Made by a program: the position numbers and the translations under genes
Shown here: piece by piece, positions 21,355 through 30,043 of the stretch
Layout of the letters: every line of letters begins with the position of its first letter
How positions within the stretch are numbered: position 1 is the first letter of the stretch
Assembly (NCBI RefSeq): GCF_011383005.1
Contig: NZ_CP049935.1
Location: forward strand, 2,914,001 to 2,978,000
DNA length: 64,000 nucleotides
Direction: 5' to 3'
Source: Phycicoccus sp. HDW14
GTDB taxonomy: Bacteria; Actinomycetota; Actinomycetes; Actinomycetales; Dermatophilaceae
The notes under the pieces: generated by a model
Told to the model about the DNA's origin: nothing
Databases searched by the model: none
Seen by the model: the letters and a program-made list of their open reading frames with translations, nothing else

Positions 21355-22239
21355 CTACCCGACCCGGTTGCGTCGGGTACTGGCCGCGGGGGCACGGGCA
21401 TTCAGTCGGCCGGCGTCAATCGCCTCGACCTGGTTCGCCGGCGATATCAGCACCGAGCAGGCGGCGTGGCGCAGTACCGCACTCGCGGTGGAGCCCAGGA
21501 CGGCTCGGCGGAGACCGCCAAGGCCGCGGGGTCCCATCACGACCAGGTCCGGGGCGCGGGCGTCAATGGTCTTCAGGATGGTCGACCGCACGTCGAAGGT
21601 AGGCACCTGTGGCATGGCCCTGACGACGTGGGTGTCGACCTCGACCATGCCCTGGGACGTGAGCAGCCTGGCCGCGTCGTCCACGCCGCGCTCGATGCCA
21701 GGGTTTCCATCGGCCACGCCCAAGACGGTGACCGCGGTGCCTGCGATCCACGGCATCCGGGCCAAGATCTTGGTGGCGCGCCGCGCGTGGAGTGAGCCGT
21801 CGACACATAGCAGCACCGTGCGGGTGGGGCGGGCAGACCGGATGACGGCCAGCGGTGCCAGGGGGCGGTGCGCCGAGATCAGCCACTCGGCGGTGCTGCC
21901 CAGGCCCAGCTGCTTGAGCAGGCCCGCTCCTCGTGGCCCGATGGCCAGCAGTGCCGCATCGGTGAACGAGTCCAGCACGAGGCGTGGGTCCGCCTCTGCC
22001 ATCAGGTGCTCCAGCTGCACATCGTCGCCACCGGCGAGCAGCCGCCGAGGGGTGGGTGGCTCCCAGGGGTGTGGTGTGGACCGCTCACGTCCTACCGAGG
22101 GCGCCAGCGGTGGCTTGGACGCGGTCACGACGGAGATGCGCCATCCGGGCCACTGGTGGTTGTTGATCCAGAGCCAGACGACGTCGGCGGCCGCGGAGCC
22201 GTCGTCGCCGAAGACCAGCTGTGGGGCTGTTGACTTCAT
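21355..22239 (-). CDS. Tandem universal stress protein, second copy
   Basis: 294 residues. ATG 22239 was selected for its GAGGA ribosome-binding site, giving MKSTAPQLVFGDDGSAAAD. Domain 1 is divergent (short, with ALLAIGPRGAGLL). Domain 2 is canonical: TVLLCVDGSLHARRATKIL to LVVMGPRGLGGLRRAVLGST. It likely heads a short operon with the family-A protein at 21310. Only the second domain has a clear ATP-binding G-x2-G-x9-G-S motif. Confidence 0.85.
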   Translation of the reverse strand: MKSTAPQLVFGDDGSAAADVVWLWINNHQWPGWRISVVTASKPPLAPSVGRERSTPHPWEPPTPRRLLAGGDDVQLEHLMAEADPRLVLDSFTDAALLAIGPRGAGLLKQLGLGSTAEWLISAHRPLAPLAVIRSARPTRTVLLCVDGSLHARRATKILARMPWIAGTAVTVLGVADGNPGIERGVDDAARLLTSQGMVEVDTHVVRAMPQVPTFDVRSTILKTIDARAPDLVVMGPRGLGGLRRAVLGSTASAVLRHAACSVLISPANQVEAIDAGRLNARAPAASTRRNRVG

Positions 22240-22612
22240 GAGGACTTCCTCTTGTGTGTTGGTCCCGCGGTGGGGACTGCCGGCCCGACGGGTGAACTCA
22301 GGGTCGGACGGGAGGGCGTTGGGGCTGGGTGGGTGCGACCGTTGACCAGCACCATCAGTGGCGATCCGTCGAAGGCAGCTGCGTTTCAGGCGCGGCAGCC
22401 GCGTCGGCTGTGGCCGCTCGGCGAGGGCAGAGCTGGTCGTTTCAGCGTGCAGTTCACTGCCCGTTGCTGGAACACCCGTGCTGCGGGTCCGCGGAGACAC
22501 CTTCACGCCGGGGGCCGGTGATGGCGTTGCCCTGACGGCCAACGTCGTGCGGTGCGGCGCAAGCGGGGAACGGTGGTTCCGCTTCAGCGGCGCAACGGCC
22601 CCCGAGGTTGGG
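22240..22612. other. Leader region upstream of the second usp gene
   Basis: 373 bases with no credible coding frame. It should contain the promoter of the usp gene starting at 22239. A short GTCCC-N6-GGGAC inverted repeat sits at 22262-22277. No other structure seen. Confidence 0.35.
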
Positions 22613-22789
22613 TCAAGGGCAGACAGGCGGTGCGCGATCGACGCTGCGGCGCAGGACGTCGAGGCCCCTGATGCCTCGAGCCTCCTCGCTCAACGCGATG
22701 GCGAGAAGGGCTGCGCCGGAGGGCAGGTGGCTCGGAAGGCACGCGGCGTCGAGGCGGCGCGGCCCGTCATCCGACTGTTGCCCTCTCAT
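22613..22789 (-). CDS. 58-residue protein of unknown family B, copy 1
   Basis: The product aligns without gaps over all 58 residues to the protein at 30044-30220; by hand 39 positions are identical, concentrated in the C-terminal blocks LPSGAALLA, EEARGI and GLDVLRRSVDRAPP. Most nucleotide differences between the copies in this region fall at silent codon positions, which indicates real coding sequence. TAAGGT lies seven bases upstream of ATG, and the other copy has TATGGT at the same place, supporting this start and leaderless expression. A soluble, mostly helical small protein; no known domain. Confidence 0.62.
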   Translation of the reverse strand: MRGQQSDDGPRRLDAACLPSHLPSGAALLAIALSEEARGIRGLDVLRRSVDRAPPVCP

Positions 22790-23136
22790 GAGGCTGACCT
22801 TAGCCAACAATGCCGGGGAGGGCCACTTAGTGCCACCTTCTCAGCGGAACACGCTGTGCCGTAGGACAATTCGCGGTACTCAGCACGTCTGAGTGCTGCT
22901 GCGGGCCCGCTTTCTGTCGGTGGTGGTGCCTGGACCGGTCGCGCTCCATGGCGCGGCTGGGGTCGGGTCCAGGTGAGCCCCCTTGTGCTGAGCGGGCCTT
23001 CCTGACCCAACTGACGGGTGCGCGTTCGTGGGCACGAGCAGGGGGTGCCATGACTCGCCACTCCCGGCGCATCAAGAGCGGTTGCCGTCTTCCGTCGACG
23101 GATCGACGGCGCTCGCGCCAAAGGGGCTGGTGGACG
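22790..23136. other. Intergenic stretch without a recognised gene
   Basis: It holds the -10 box of the family-B gene (22797-22802) at its left edge. The rest has only frames of poor composition. No tRNA or clear terminator. Confidence 0.35.
22797..22802 (-). promoter_or_regulatory. -10 box of family-B gene, copy 1
   Basis: TAAGGT on the minus strand, seven bases before ATG 22789, mirroring TATGGT seven bases before the second copy. Confidence 0.4.
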
Positions 23137-23448
23137 TCATCGATCTGGACCTGGCCGGCTGCTGGGTCCGAGCTGGCCTCGCAGGTCTTCGACATAGCCC
23201 TGGTAGGCGCCCGCAACATCATCCAGTTCGAGGAATGCGGGCAGGTCGTCAACACCCTGCCGTGCGAGCAAGTACGCAAGGGTCGCCTCAACGACTTTGC
23301 CCTCATCAGCGTCGATGGTGCCGGTGAGTGCCGCGATCACGTCGGGGCTGGCGTAGATGGTGACCTCCACCGCGTCTCCGTCAGCTGCTTGTAGGTGCAG
23401 CACGTAGTTGTGGTCGCCGACTGCTTCAACGGTGGGGTTCTCACTCAT
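23137..23448 (-). CDS. Small acidic protein of unknown function
   Basis: 103 residues starting [19 protein letters not shown], then [37 protein letters not shown] and a C-terminal [12 protein letters not shown]. The composition is acidic and globular with a beta-rich first half and helical second half. It lies just downstream of ctaD in the same orientation (169 bp apart), so it may be part of the respiratory module. No family is recognised. Confidence 0.6.
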   Translation of the reverse strand: MSENPTVEAVGDHNYVLHLQAADGDAVEVTIYASPDVIAALTGTIDADEGKVVEATLAYLLARQGVDDLPAFLELDDVAGAYQGYVEDLRGQLGPSSRPGPDR

Positions 23449-23616
23449 CGCGTCCCGGTTTCGCTGGCAGGTGCCCGACGGTGGCGCCTGCGGAAGGGCC
23501 ACCGTCCGATGCTGCTGTGGGGCATGGCTGTTGCCCGATGTTGGTCACAACAGGGTTGCCTCTTGTGCGGAGCGTGTGTCGGATACTGACCTCCAGGGTC
23601 ACCCGCCCGGTATCGA

Positions 23617-25442
23617 TCATGGGGTCCCTGGTGCAGGTGCGCCCCTTTTGTTGCTACTGGCCAACGCCGAGACGCGACCTGCGCGATGCTCGTTGAGACA
23701 ACCCGCGGCGGGCAGCCAGGAGCGCTCACCGGCTGCTGCGTTCGGCGGTTGAGGTTCGGCCCGACGTCGAGGGCGGCCCCCGGGTGTGACAGTGGGATGG
23801 TGCAGGTCGAACGCCGGTCGTTCGGATCGGATCCGGGGGATGGTGTCGAAGTTGTGTCGTGGTGGGGGCAGGAGGTCGCCCATTCCAGCGACCCGGCGTG
23901 ACCCCATGGGTCGTCGACAAGCACTATCGGTGCGCGGCGCCAGGTCCTCCAGACGTTGTAGAGGAACGGCAAGGTCGAGGCCCCGAGCAGGAAGGCGCCC
24001 AGCGACGAGATCACGTTGGCCGTCTGGAAGCCGTCCTCGGGCAGGTAGTCGGCGTAGCGACGCGGCATTCCCTGCATGCCCAGGAGGTGCTGGATGAGGA
24101 AGGTGGTCTGGAAGCCGACGAAGAGCATCCAGAAGTGGATCTTGCCCAGGCGTTCGTCGAGCATCCGGCCGGTGAGCTTGGGCCACCAGAAGTAGAACCC
24201 GGCGAACATGGCGAAGACCACGGTGCCGAACACCGTGTAGTGGAAGTGGGCGACGATGAAGTAGGTGTCGGTGACGTGGAAGTCCAGGGCCGGGCTGGCG
24301 ATGATGATCCCGGTCAGGCCCCCGAACAAGAAGGTGACGAGAAACCCCATGGACCAGATCATGGGCGTCTCGAAGGTCAGCTTTCCGGCCCACATGGTGC
24401 CGATCCAGTTGAAGAACTTGATGCCGGTGGGTACGGCGATGAGCATCGACATGATGGCGAAGAAGGGCAGCAGCACCTGGCCGGTCCCGTACATGTGGTG
24501 CGCCCAGACGCTGACCGACAGGGCCGCGATGGAGATCGTCGCGAACACCATCGTCTTGTAGCCGAACACTGGCTTGCGCGAGAAGGTGGGGATGACCTCG
24601 GTGACGATCCCGAAGAACGGCAGCGCGATGATGTAGACCTCGGGGTGGCCGAAGAACCAGAAGATGTGCTGCCACAGCATCGGGCCGCCGTTGGCCGGGT
24701 CGAAGATGTGCGCTCCGAACCGCCGGTCGGCCCCGAGCGCCAGCAGCGCGGCGGCCAGGGCCGGGAAGGCGATGAGGACCAAGATCGAGGTGATCAGCAC
24801 GTTCCAGGTGAAGATGGGCATCCGGAACATGGTCATCCCGGGGGCGCGCATGCAGATGATGGTGGTGATGAAGTTGACCGAGCCGAGGATGGTGCCGAAC
24901 CCGGCCAGGGCGAGCCCGAACACCCACAGGTTCCCGCCGAGTCCTGGACTGTTGGCGACGTCGGACAGTGGTGCGTAGGCGGTCCACCCGAAGGCGGCTG
25001 CGCCACCCGGGGTGAGGAAGCCTGCTGCTGCGATCAGGCCACCGAAGAGGTAGAGCCAGTAGGCGAACATGTTCAGCCGCGGGAAAGCGACATCCGGTGC
25101 GCCGATCTGAAGCGGCATGATCGCGTTGGCGAAGCCGGCGAACAACGGGGTGGCGAACAGCAGCAGCATGATCGTGCCGTGCATGGTGAACAGCTGGTTG
25201 TACTGCTCGGGGGTGTCCACGACCTGCAGGCCCGGGGCCATGAGCTCGGCGCGGATGAGCATCGCGAACATTCCCCCAAGGAGGAACCAGGCGAACGAGG
25301 TGATCAGGTACAGGTTGCCGATCACCTTGTGGTCGGTGGAGGTGACCCACTTGAGAACCGTGCGACCTTTCGGCCTGGCGGCCACCGAGGTGGCACGGTC
25401 GAGCACCGGAGCGGGGGCGACCTGTCGTTCGGTGGTGGTCAT
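23617..25442 (-). CDS. ctaD: Cytochrome c oxidase subunit I (aa3 type; C-terminal frame break)
   Basis: About 560 residues in the first frame from ATG 25442, with twelve expected helices and all key motifs: MHGTIML (heme ligand), [12 protein letters not shown] (D-channel), [17 protein letters not shown] (CuB His, Glu and Tyr), WAHHMYGTG (CuB His pair) and [10 protein letters not shown] (heme ligands). A missing base in the 23864-23868 run shifts the conserved end: SLEWATSCP is in one frame and [18 protein letters not shown] in the next, which then runs about 50 unusual residues to 23617. Only subunit I is present; no subunit II or III is near. The ATG overlaps the stop of the Rieske gene. Confidence 0.9.
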
Positions 25443-25812
25443 CGCTCCGGAACACCTACCTCGATAATGCCGTCGACGACGCGGACGGGGTGAACCGGAA
25501 CGGGTTGTGTCGCGGGGGCCCGGCGGGTCGTCCGGTGGCCAGGTCGAAGCGCGAGCCGTGCAGCCAGCACTCGACGTAGCCGTCGTCGATCTCTCCCTCG
25601 GACAGGGCGACCTGCCCGTGGCTGCAGACATCGAGCAGCGCGTAGATCCGTCCCCGGCTGCGGGCCAGGCAAATCGGGTGTCCGGCGAGGTCGAGGTGCA
25701 CCGCACTCTCCTCGCCCAGCTGGCTCTGTGGACCCACGGGTACCCACACCAGGGCGGTCTCGGAGTTCACGAGCACGACGGCGTCCCCCACCGGGGCCGT
25801 GCAGCAGCCCAC
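25439..25812 (-). CDS. Rieske [2Fe-2S] ferredoxin-type protein (frame break)
   Basis: The cluster motifs [12 protein letters not shown] and [13 protein letters not shown] supply Cys-His and Cys-His ligands. The C-terminal strand part [19 protein letters not shown] is in the adjacent frame after a missing base in the run 25514-25518. Repaired length is about 124 residues, typical of soluble Rieske ferredoxins. GTG 25812 is the first start in frame; GTG 25770 is an alternative. The stop overlaps ctaD (ATGA), an unusual coupling of a Rieske ferredoxin with an oxidase subunit. Confidence 0.8.
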
Positions 25813-26005
25813 GACTCAGCGCGATGCCGCCTGTCGGCCCGTTCCCGAAGAGCCCTCATGCGCCTTCACCTGCCCGACTTCTGCGCGGTCTGCGGTACCA
25901 TTTCTGAGGAGGACTGTACTCCAAAATATCCATGTGGGGCCGGGGCCGAACCTGGCAGTCGGTACCGCGAACTCAGGTCCCCGAGGCAGCGACGGAGGTC
26001 TCGTT

Positions 26006-26350
26006 GTGACGTACGTGATCGCGCAGCCGTGCATCGACGTGGTGGACCGCGCGTGCGTGGAGGAGTGTCCGGTGGACTGCATCTACGAAGGTCGGCGGGC
26101 GCTGTACATCCACCCTGACGAGTGCGTGGACTGTGGCGCCTGTGAGCCCGTCTGCCCCGTCGAGGCCATCTACTACGAGGACGACGTTCCGGTGCGGTGG
26201 GCGGGGTTCACGACCGACAACGCCGACTTCTTCACCGAGGTCCTCCCCGGGATGAGCGAGCCGCTTGGATCCCCCGGCGGCGCCGGAAAGCTGGGCGTAC
26301 TGGGAACGGACACCCCGCTGGTGGCTGGGTGGCCCAGGGCGGGCACGTGA
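26006..26350 (+). CDS. fdxA: 7Fe ferredoxin ([3Fe-4S][4Fe-4S]), FdxA type
   Basis: 114 residues from GTG 26006, with GGAGG seven bases upstream. TYVIAQPCIDVVDRACVEEC carries the first cysteine set, followed by PVDCIYEG, then CVDCGACEPVCPVEAI for the second cluster, and the long C-terminal extension usual for actinobacterial FdxA (GSPGGAGKLG). It is a soluble low-potential electron carrier. Its stop overlaps the GTG of the downstream regulator (GTGA), and it is divergent from the Rieske-ctaD pair. It could accept electrons from the flavoprotein at 9145 (inference). Confidence 0.93.
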   Translation: MTYVIAQPCIDVVDRACVEECPVDCIYEGRRALYIHPDECVDCGACEPVCPVEAIYYEDDVPVRWAGFTTDNADFFTEVLPGMSEPLGSPGGAGKLGVLGTDTPLVAGWPRAGT

Positions 26351-27024
26351 GCCCCCGCCCGGTCTCCGCGTCGGCCGGTGGGCGCCATGCCGCCCTGGCC
26401 TCGCCCACCCGGCGCCGCCTCTTGGAGCTGCTGCAGTCCGACTCCACCGCCCGCGACGTCCACGACCTGGGCGCGACTGTGGGGCTGCACCCCTCGACCG
26501 CCCGGTCCCACCTCGAGATCCTGCGTCGCGCGGGACTGGTGGTGCGCCGGACCCATCGCCACGACGGACGCGGGCGGCCCCGCACGGTCTATGCCGCGGT
26601 CGAGTCGCAGCACGGCAGGGGCCACTACGAGGGACTGGCAGCCCTGCTCGCCGCCGGGCTGGCCGACACCGCCGACGAGAGGGCGGCCAGAGCCGAGCAG
26701 ATCGGGGAGCAGTGGGCCGCGCAGCTGAGCGGCGTCCCGACGCTCGACGGCGCGGCCGACGAGGAGGTCGCCGTTCACGTGAGCGGACTCTTCGAGCGTC
26801 TCGGGTTCGCACCTGAGCTCCGCACTTCGGAAGCGGGACGCCAGATCGCGCTGCACGCCTGCCCGTTCCGCCCTGTCGCGCGCGAGCACCCTGAGGTCGT
26901 CTGCGCCGTGCACCTGGGCCTGCTGCGGGGCACCCTCGCGCGACTGGGCGCCACCACCACGCCCCAGTTGACGCCCTTCGTCGAACCTGAGCTCTGCATG
27001 GTCCGCCTGGGTGCTCGCGAATGA
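26347..27024 (+). CDS. SufR-like winged-helix regulator with three conserved cysteines
   Basis: 225 residues. The N-terminal ArsR-type DNA-binding domain has SPTRRRLLELLQ and LHPSTARSHLEILRRAGLV, with the wing RGRPRTVYA. The C-terminal part contains ALHACPFRPVA, HPEVVCAVHLGLL and EPELCMVRL. The Cys spacing of 14 and 31 residues resembles the Fe-S-binding SufR repressors. This suggests an iron-sulfur or redox-sensing regulator of the COG2345 group. It is coupled to fdxA, so regulation of the ferredoxin and the divergent Rieske-ctaD operon is likely (inference). Confidence 0.8.
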   Translation: MSPRPVSASAGGRHAALASPTRRRLLELLQSDSTARDVHDLGATVGLHPSTARSHLEILRRAGLVVRRTHRHDGRGRPRTVYAAVESQHGRGHYEGLAALLAAGLADTADERAARAEQIGEQWAAQLSGVPTLDGAADEEVAVHVSGLFERLGFAPELRTSEAGRQIALHACPFRPVAREHPEVVCAVHLGLLRGTLARLGATTTPQLTPFVEPELCMVRLGARE

Positions 27025-27145
27025 GGTCACCTCGGCGTGCACAGCGTTGGCCAAAGGGCGCGGCGGGAGCGCCGCAGCACTTCGGCCCACAAACGCCGAC
27101 ACATCGAACGGTCCTGACTCCAGGAGTGAGCGAGGAGTTGACGTC

Positions 27146-27553
27146 GTGCCAACACCGCATCCAGTGAGTCTGAAGCGAATCTATGACGAGCCCGCACCGG
27201 AGGACGGGTACCGCGTGCTCGTCGACCGCATCTGGCCGCGGGGACTTTCGCATGACCGCGCTCGAATTGACGAGTGGGTCAGTCAGGTCGCCCCCTCAAC
27301 GCAGCTGCGCACCTGGTACGGACACGATCCAGCGCGATTCGAGGAGTTCGAGCGGCGATACCGTGCGGAACTCTCCGCCGCCCAGCCAGCGGCCGCACTC
27401 TCCCACCTGGGCGAGCTCGCCCACACCCGCGCCCAGGCGGGACTGACCCTTCTCACCGCCACCAGGCGAAGCGACATCAGTCACGCCGCCGTACTCGTTC
27501 ACCTCCTGACCACTCCTGAAAGCTCGACCACGCATGACTGGGCAACCGGCTGA
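27146..27553 (+). CDS. DUF488 family protein
   Basis: 135 residues from GTG 27146, preceded by GAGGAG. The family signature is complete: VSLKRIYDEPAPEDGYRVLV, DRIWPRGLSHDRARIDEW, then RTWYGHDPARFEEF and LTLLTATR near the end. DUF488 proteins are small cytosolic proteins of unknown biochemical function, often with conserved charged residues that suggest an enzyme. It follows the SufR-like gene by 121 bp in the same direction. Confidence 0.88.
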   Translation: MPTPHPVSLKRIYDEPAPEDGYRVLVDRIWPRGLSHDRARIDEWVSQVAPSTQLRTWYGHDPARFEEFERRYRAELSAAQPAAALSHLGELAHTRAQAGLTLLTATRRSDISHAAVLVHLLTTPESSTTHDWATG

Positions 27554-27724
27554 CGATGGACACAGCCCTGCCCATCGCGGGGCCGAAAACTGCAGGGGTA
27601 CAGTCCGATTCCCGACGTTCGCGATGGCTCGACGGCGACCAACAGCCCCCAGCAGGAGTGCGACATGGTAGACGAGCCTGCTCGTAGCGCCGCTTCAGAG
27701 CCGCTGTCCTGTGTGTGGCGACGA

Positions 27725-28216
27725 CTACCCATGGGATCGGTTCAACACCGGCGCGTCTGTGTCAATCACGTTGCGGCCCAACGAGGTGCGCAGCTCCGGG
27801 TCGAGGGCGAGGTCGCGGGGGTGCAGCGTCAGCAGCACAGCCTGAGGGCTGCCGATCAGCCGTGACAGCGCTCGGCCATCCGGGGTCCAGGCTGAGGCGA
27901 CGGCATAGTTCGCCAGAACCAGGCAGCCGCGGAGCGACAGGACCGTGACGGACAGCTCGTCCGGCTCGAGGATGCGCCACGTCGTGCTGCCGCAATGCCG
28001 AGGCACCTCCCTTCGCAGGTGATCGTGGACCGCAGGACTGTCCACGATGACCAGCGGCTTCCGTGAGTGCGCGGCCATCTGGGCTGCCAGCTGAAGCGCA
28101 ACGGCTCGGCCGTGGGTGGAGCTGCGCGACACGACCGCCCTTCGCCCCGATTCCAGGACCCGTCGGCGTGGTTCCGTGGACTGGGTGATGGCTGCGGAAT
28201 GTCCCACGTCCGACAT
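27725..28216 (-). CDS. Unknown protein, start coupled to an upstream micro-ORF
   Basis: 163 residues. After a charged N-terminus come HGRAVALQLAAQMAAHSRKP, LVIVDSPAVHDHLRREV and VLSLRGCLVLANYAVA, then LIGSPQAVLLTLHPRDLAL. Alternating strands and helices look like a small alpha/beta domain, but no nucleotide-binding loop or known family can be named. ATG 28216 overlaps the stop of a 14-codon ORF (TAATG). It is the last gene of a minus-strand series with the flavoprotein and DksA-like genes. Confidence 0.55.
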   Translation of the reverse strand: MSDVGHSAAITQSTEPRRRVLESGRRAVVSRSSTHGRAVALQLAAQMAAHSRKPLVIVDSPAVHDHLRREVPRHCGSTTWRILEPDELSVTVLSLRGCLVLANYAVASAWTPDGRALSRLIGSPQAVLLTLHPRDLALDPELRTSLGRNVIDTDAPVLNRSHG

Positions 28217-28260
28217 TACGACTCCGTCTCGTGAGGTAGGTAGGGCGACCCCGGAGCCAT
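28216..28260 (-). CDS. 14-residue leader micro-ORF
   Basis: The strongest Shine-Dalgarno sequence in the window, AAGGAGGT at 28267-28274, stands six bases before ATG 28260. The frame encodes MAPGSPYLPHETES and ends at TAA, whose last A is the first base of the next gene's ATG. It could be a leader peptide or a translation-coupling device that loads ribosomes for the downstream gene. Confidence 0.5.
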   Translation of the reverse strand: MAPGSPYLPHETES

Positions 28261-28373
28261 GAGGGCACCTCCTTGAGTAGTTGATGGCACCGGTCGCACT
28301 GCGCTGGTCGAGGGCGTCGGCCTGGACGGAGCCGCGGGTGTCATGGCGAGTCGGCTCGGCGACCGTTGGCCAG

Positions 28374-29651
28374 TCAGCGCGTCGGGTCGAAGGGGGCAAG
28401 CAAAGGGTCGTCCCGGTCCGTCATGATTCGACGTGCGAGCAGTTCGCCGGTGATCGGACCCAACGAGACGCCCCACATCCCGTGCCCGCCGGCCACGAAG
28501 ACCCGACCGGAGGTGGTACCTCCGATCATCGGCAAACCGTCGGCCGTGCAGGGGCGCGAACCCACCCACTCATCTCGGCGCGTCTGCAGGTCCAGCCCCT
28601 CCATCAGTGGCCCTACGGCGGTCACCATGGCTTGGATGCGGCGCTGGTCCAGGGGCGCACAGGGGGATCGGAACTCCATCATTCCGGCGATCCTCAAACG
28701 GTCGCCGCCGGAGAATGTTAGGGGGGTGCACGCGATCCTCTGTGCCGGGAAGTAGACCGGTCCGCTCGGCAGGTGGCGTGCGGCCACCGTGAAGCTGTAG
28801 CCACGGCCAGCCTGCACGACGCGTCGCACCCCGAAGGATCTGGCCAGTTCGCTCAACCAGGCGCCGCTGGCCACCACGACCGCGTCGAAGCGTTGGACCG
28901 CGCCGGTGGCGTCGAGAATGCTCACCGCGTTGCCGTCGTCACGAAGCCGCTTGACGGTGACGCCGGTGCGAATCTCACCTCCCCGGGCGCGTACGGAGGC
29001 GGCGAGGGCGTCCATGAACCGGGGAGGGTGGATGTACCGCTGCTCGTGGATCCGCACCGCAGCACCCACTTCGGCAGACAGCGAAGGTTCGGCACGTCGT
29101 GCCTCGGCCCCGCTGATGGCCTCGTACTTGACCTCCTGCCCGGCGTCCCCGATGTGCTTGAGCTCGTTGAGCAGGAGCGCCCGCTCCTCGGCAGTGCGGA
29201 AGCACGCAAGGAACGGGTCTGCCCGTTCAGTGGTGGCGTCGACTCCGCCCAGCGCAAGGCGATCGAATGCACCCAGGGCCAACGCGTTCAGGGGGGCGTA
29301 GGCACGCATGCCCCTCCTCCACCGCAGCTCGGTGCTGTTGCGTGCGAACCCGCCGAGGAAGCGAAGCAGTTCGGCCTGCGGGCGCAGCGGGACGTAGACC
29401 GGTGAGGATGGGCTGAGCACCGCGCGCAGGCCGTAGGCCAGCACGGCCGGTTCCGGCAGGGGCGCGGTGATGCCCGGGGTCAGCCAGCCAGCGTTACCCC
29501 AGGAGGAACCGGCCGCGATGTGGTCGCGCTCCAAGACCGTCACGTCCACACCGTGCTCTTGGAGGAACCACGCCACCGACAATCCGACCATTCCGGCACC
29601 GACCACAGCCACTCGCTGCGGGTGCCGCACCCCCGCGGTTCGGCTCACCAT
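28374..29651 (-). CDS. FAD-dependent D-amino-acid dehydrogenase-like oxidoreductase (DadA family)
   Basis: 425 residues. ATG 29651 gives a normal DAO N-terminus with the dinucleotide motif VAVVGAGMVGLSVAWFLQEH and SSWGNAGWLTPG, typical of DadA. Later GGEIRTGVTVKRL, VVVASGAWLSELA and the C-terminal GHGMWGVSLGPITGELLA complete the fold. DadA enzymes oxidise D-amino acids and feed electrons to the respiratory chain. The start overlaps the end of the dksA-like gene by seven bases, so they form an operon. Confidence 0.87.
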   Translation of the reverse strand: MVSRTAGVRHPQRVAVVGAGMVGLSVAWFLQEHGVDVTVLERDHIAAGSSWGNAGWLTPGITAPLPEPAVLAYGLRAVLSPSSPVYVPLRPQAELLRFLGGFARNSTELRWRRGMRAYAPLNALALGAFDRLALGGVDATTERADPFLACFRTAEERALLLNELKHIGDAGQEVKYEAISGAEARRAEPSLSAEVGAAVRIHEQRYIHPPRFMDALAASVRARGGEIRTGVTVKRLRDDGNAVSILDATGAVQRFDAVVVASGAWLSELARSFGVRRVVQAGRGYSFTVAARHLPSGPVYFPAQRIACTPLTFSGGDRLRIAGMMEFRSPCAPLDQRRIQAMVTAVGPLMEGLDLQTRRDEWVGSRPCTADGLPMIGGTTSGRVFVAGGHGMWGVSLGPITGELLARRIMTDRDDPLLAPFDPTR

Positions 29652-29953
29652 CCGAAGCGGTCCGCACAACGTACGCACCGTGTCGCCCACGGACGCACTT
29701 CCAGACGCACACCGGCGATCGGGTCCGCGCACCGGATACAGGTGCCGTAGCGCCCCTCAGCGTGCAGGCGCAGCGCCAGGCGCACCTCTTGGAGGTTGTT
29801 TTCAACGTTCGCGCGGTGCGCCACGGCGACGCCGTCCTCGCTGGCAAAGGGAAGCGTGTCGAGCTGGACCTGAAGGGTGTTTTCCAATGCGCTCAATTGA
29901 TCGGCCAGCGCGGTAGTTGTTTCTCGACGTGGCGAAACCACAGGTAGGGTCAT
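29645..29953 (-). CDS. DksA/TraR-type zinc-finger protein
   Basis: 102 residues from ATG 29953 (AAGGA upstream). An N-terminal coiled-coil-like region (ALADQLSALENTLQVQLDTL) precedes a helical linker and the four-cysteine zinc finger YGTCIRCADPI and TRCVRCADRFGW. This is the architecture of short actinobacterial DksA-like proteins, which may bind the RNA polymerase secondary channel. The acidic tip residues of true DksA are not obvious. A perfect palindrome lies in its promoter region. Confidence 0.85.
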   Translation of the reverse strand: MTLPVVSPRRETTTALADQLSALENTLQVQLDTLPFASEDGVAVAHRANVENNLQEVRLALRLHAEGRYGTCIRCADPIAGVRLEVRPWATRCVRCADRFGW

Positions 29954-29975
29954 GTTCTTGTCCTTGACAGCCAAA

Positions 29976-29992
29976 ATTGCGCAGCGCGCAAT
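29976..29992. promoter_or_regulatory. Perfect palindrome upstream of the dksA-like gene
   Basis: ATTGCGC-AGC-GCGCAAT, seven-base arms around three bases, 23 bp before the ATG at 29953. A further ATTGCG half-site stands at 30016. It is a likely operator for the dksA-like/flavoprotein operon. Confidence 0.45.
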
Positions 29993-30043
29993 AGGAGAAA
30001 GGCACTCCCCGTACTATTGCGGGAAGGACCATTGGGCTTCGAA

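Noticed and set aside
22262..22277. GTCCC-N6-GGGAC repeat upstream of the usp gene, considered as a DosR-type box
   Set aside because: DosR sites have the arms in the opposite order (GGGAC...GTCCC). The resemblance is superficial.
25890..25925. Possible SufR-type operator (GGAG-N7-CTCC) between the Rieske and ferredoxin genes
   Set aside because: Arms are only four bases and coincide with ribosome-binding-like sequence. It is not specific enough to report as a site.
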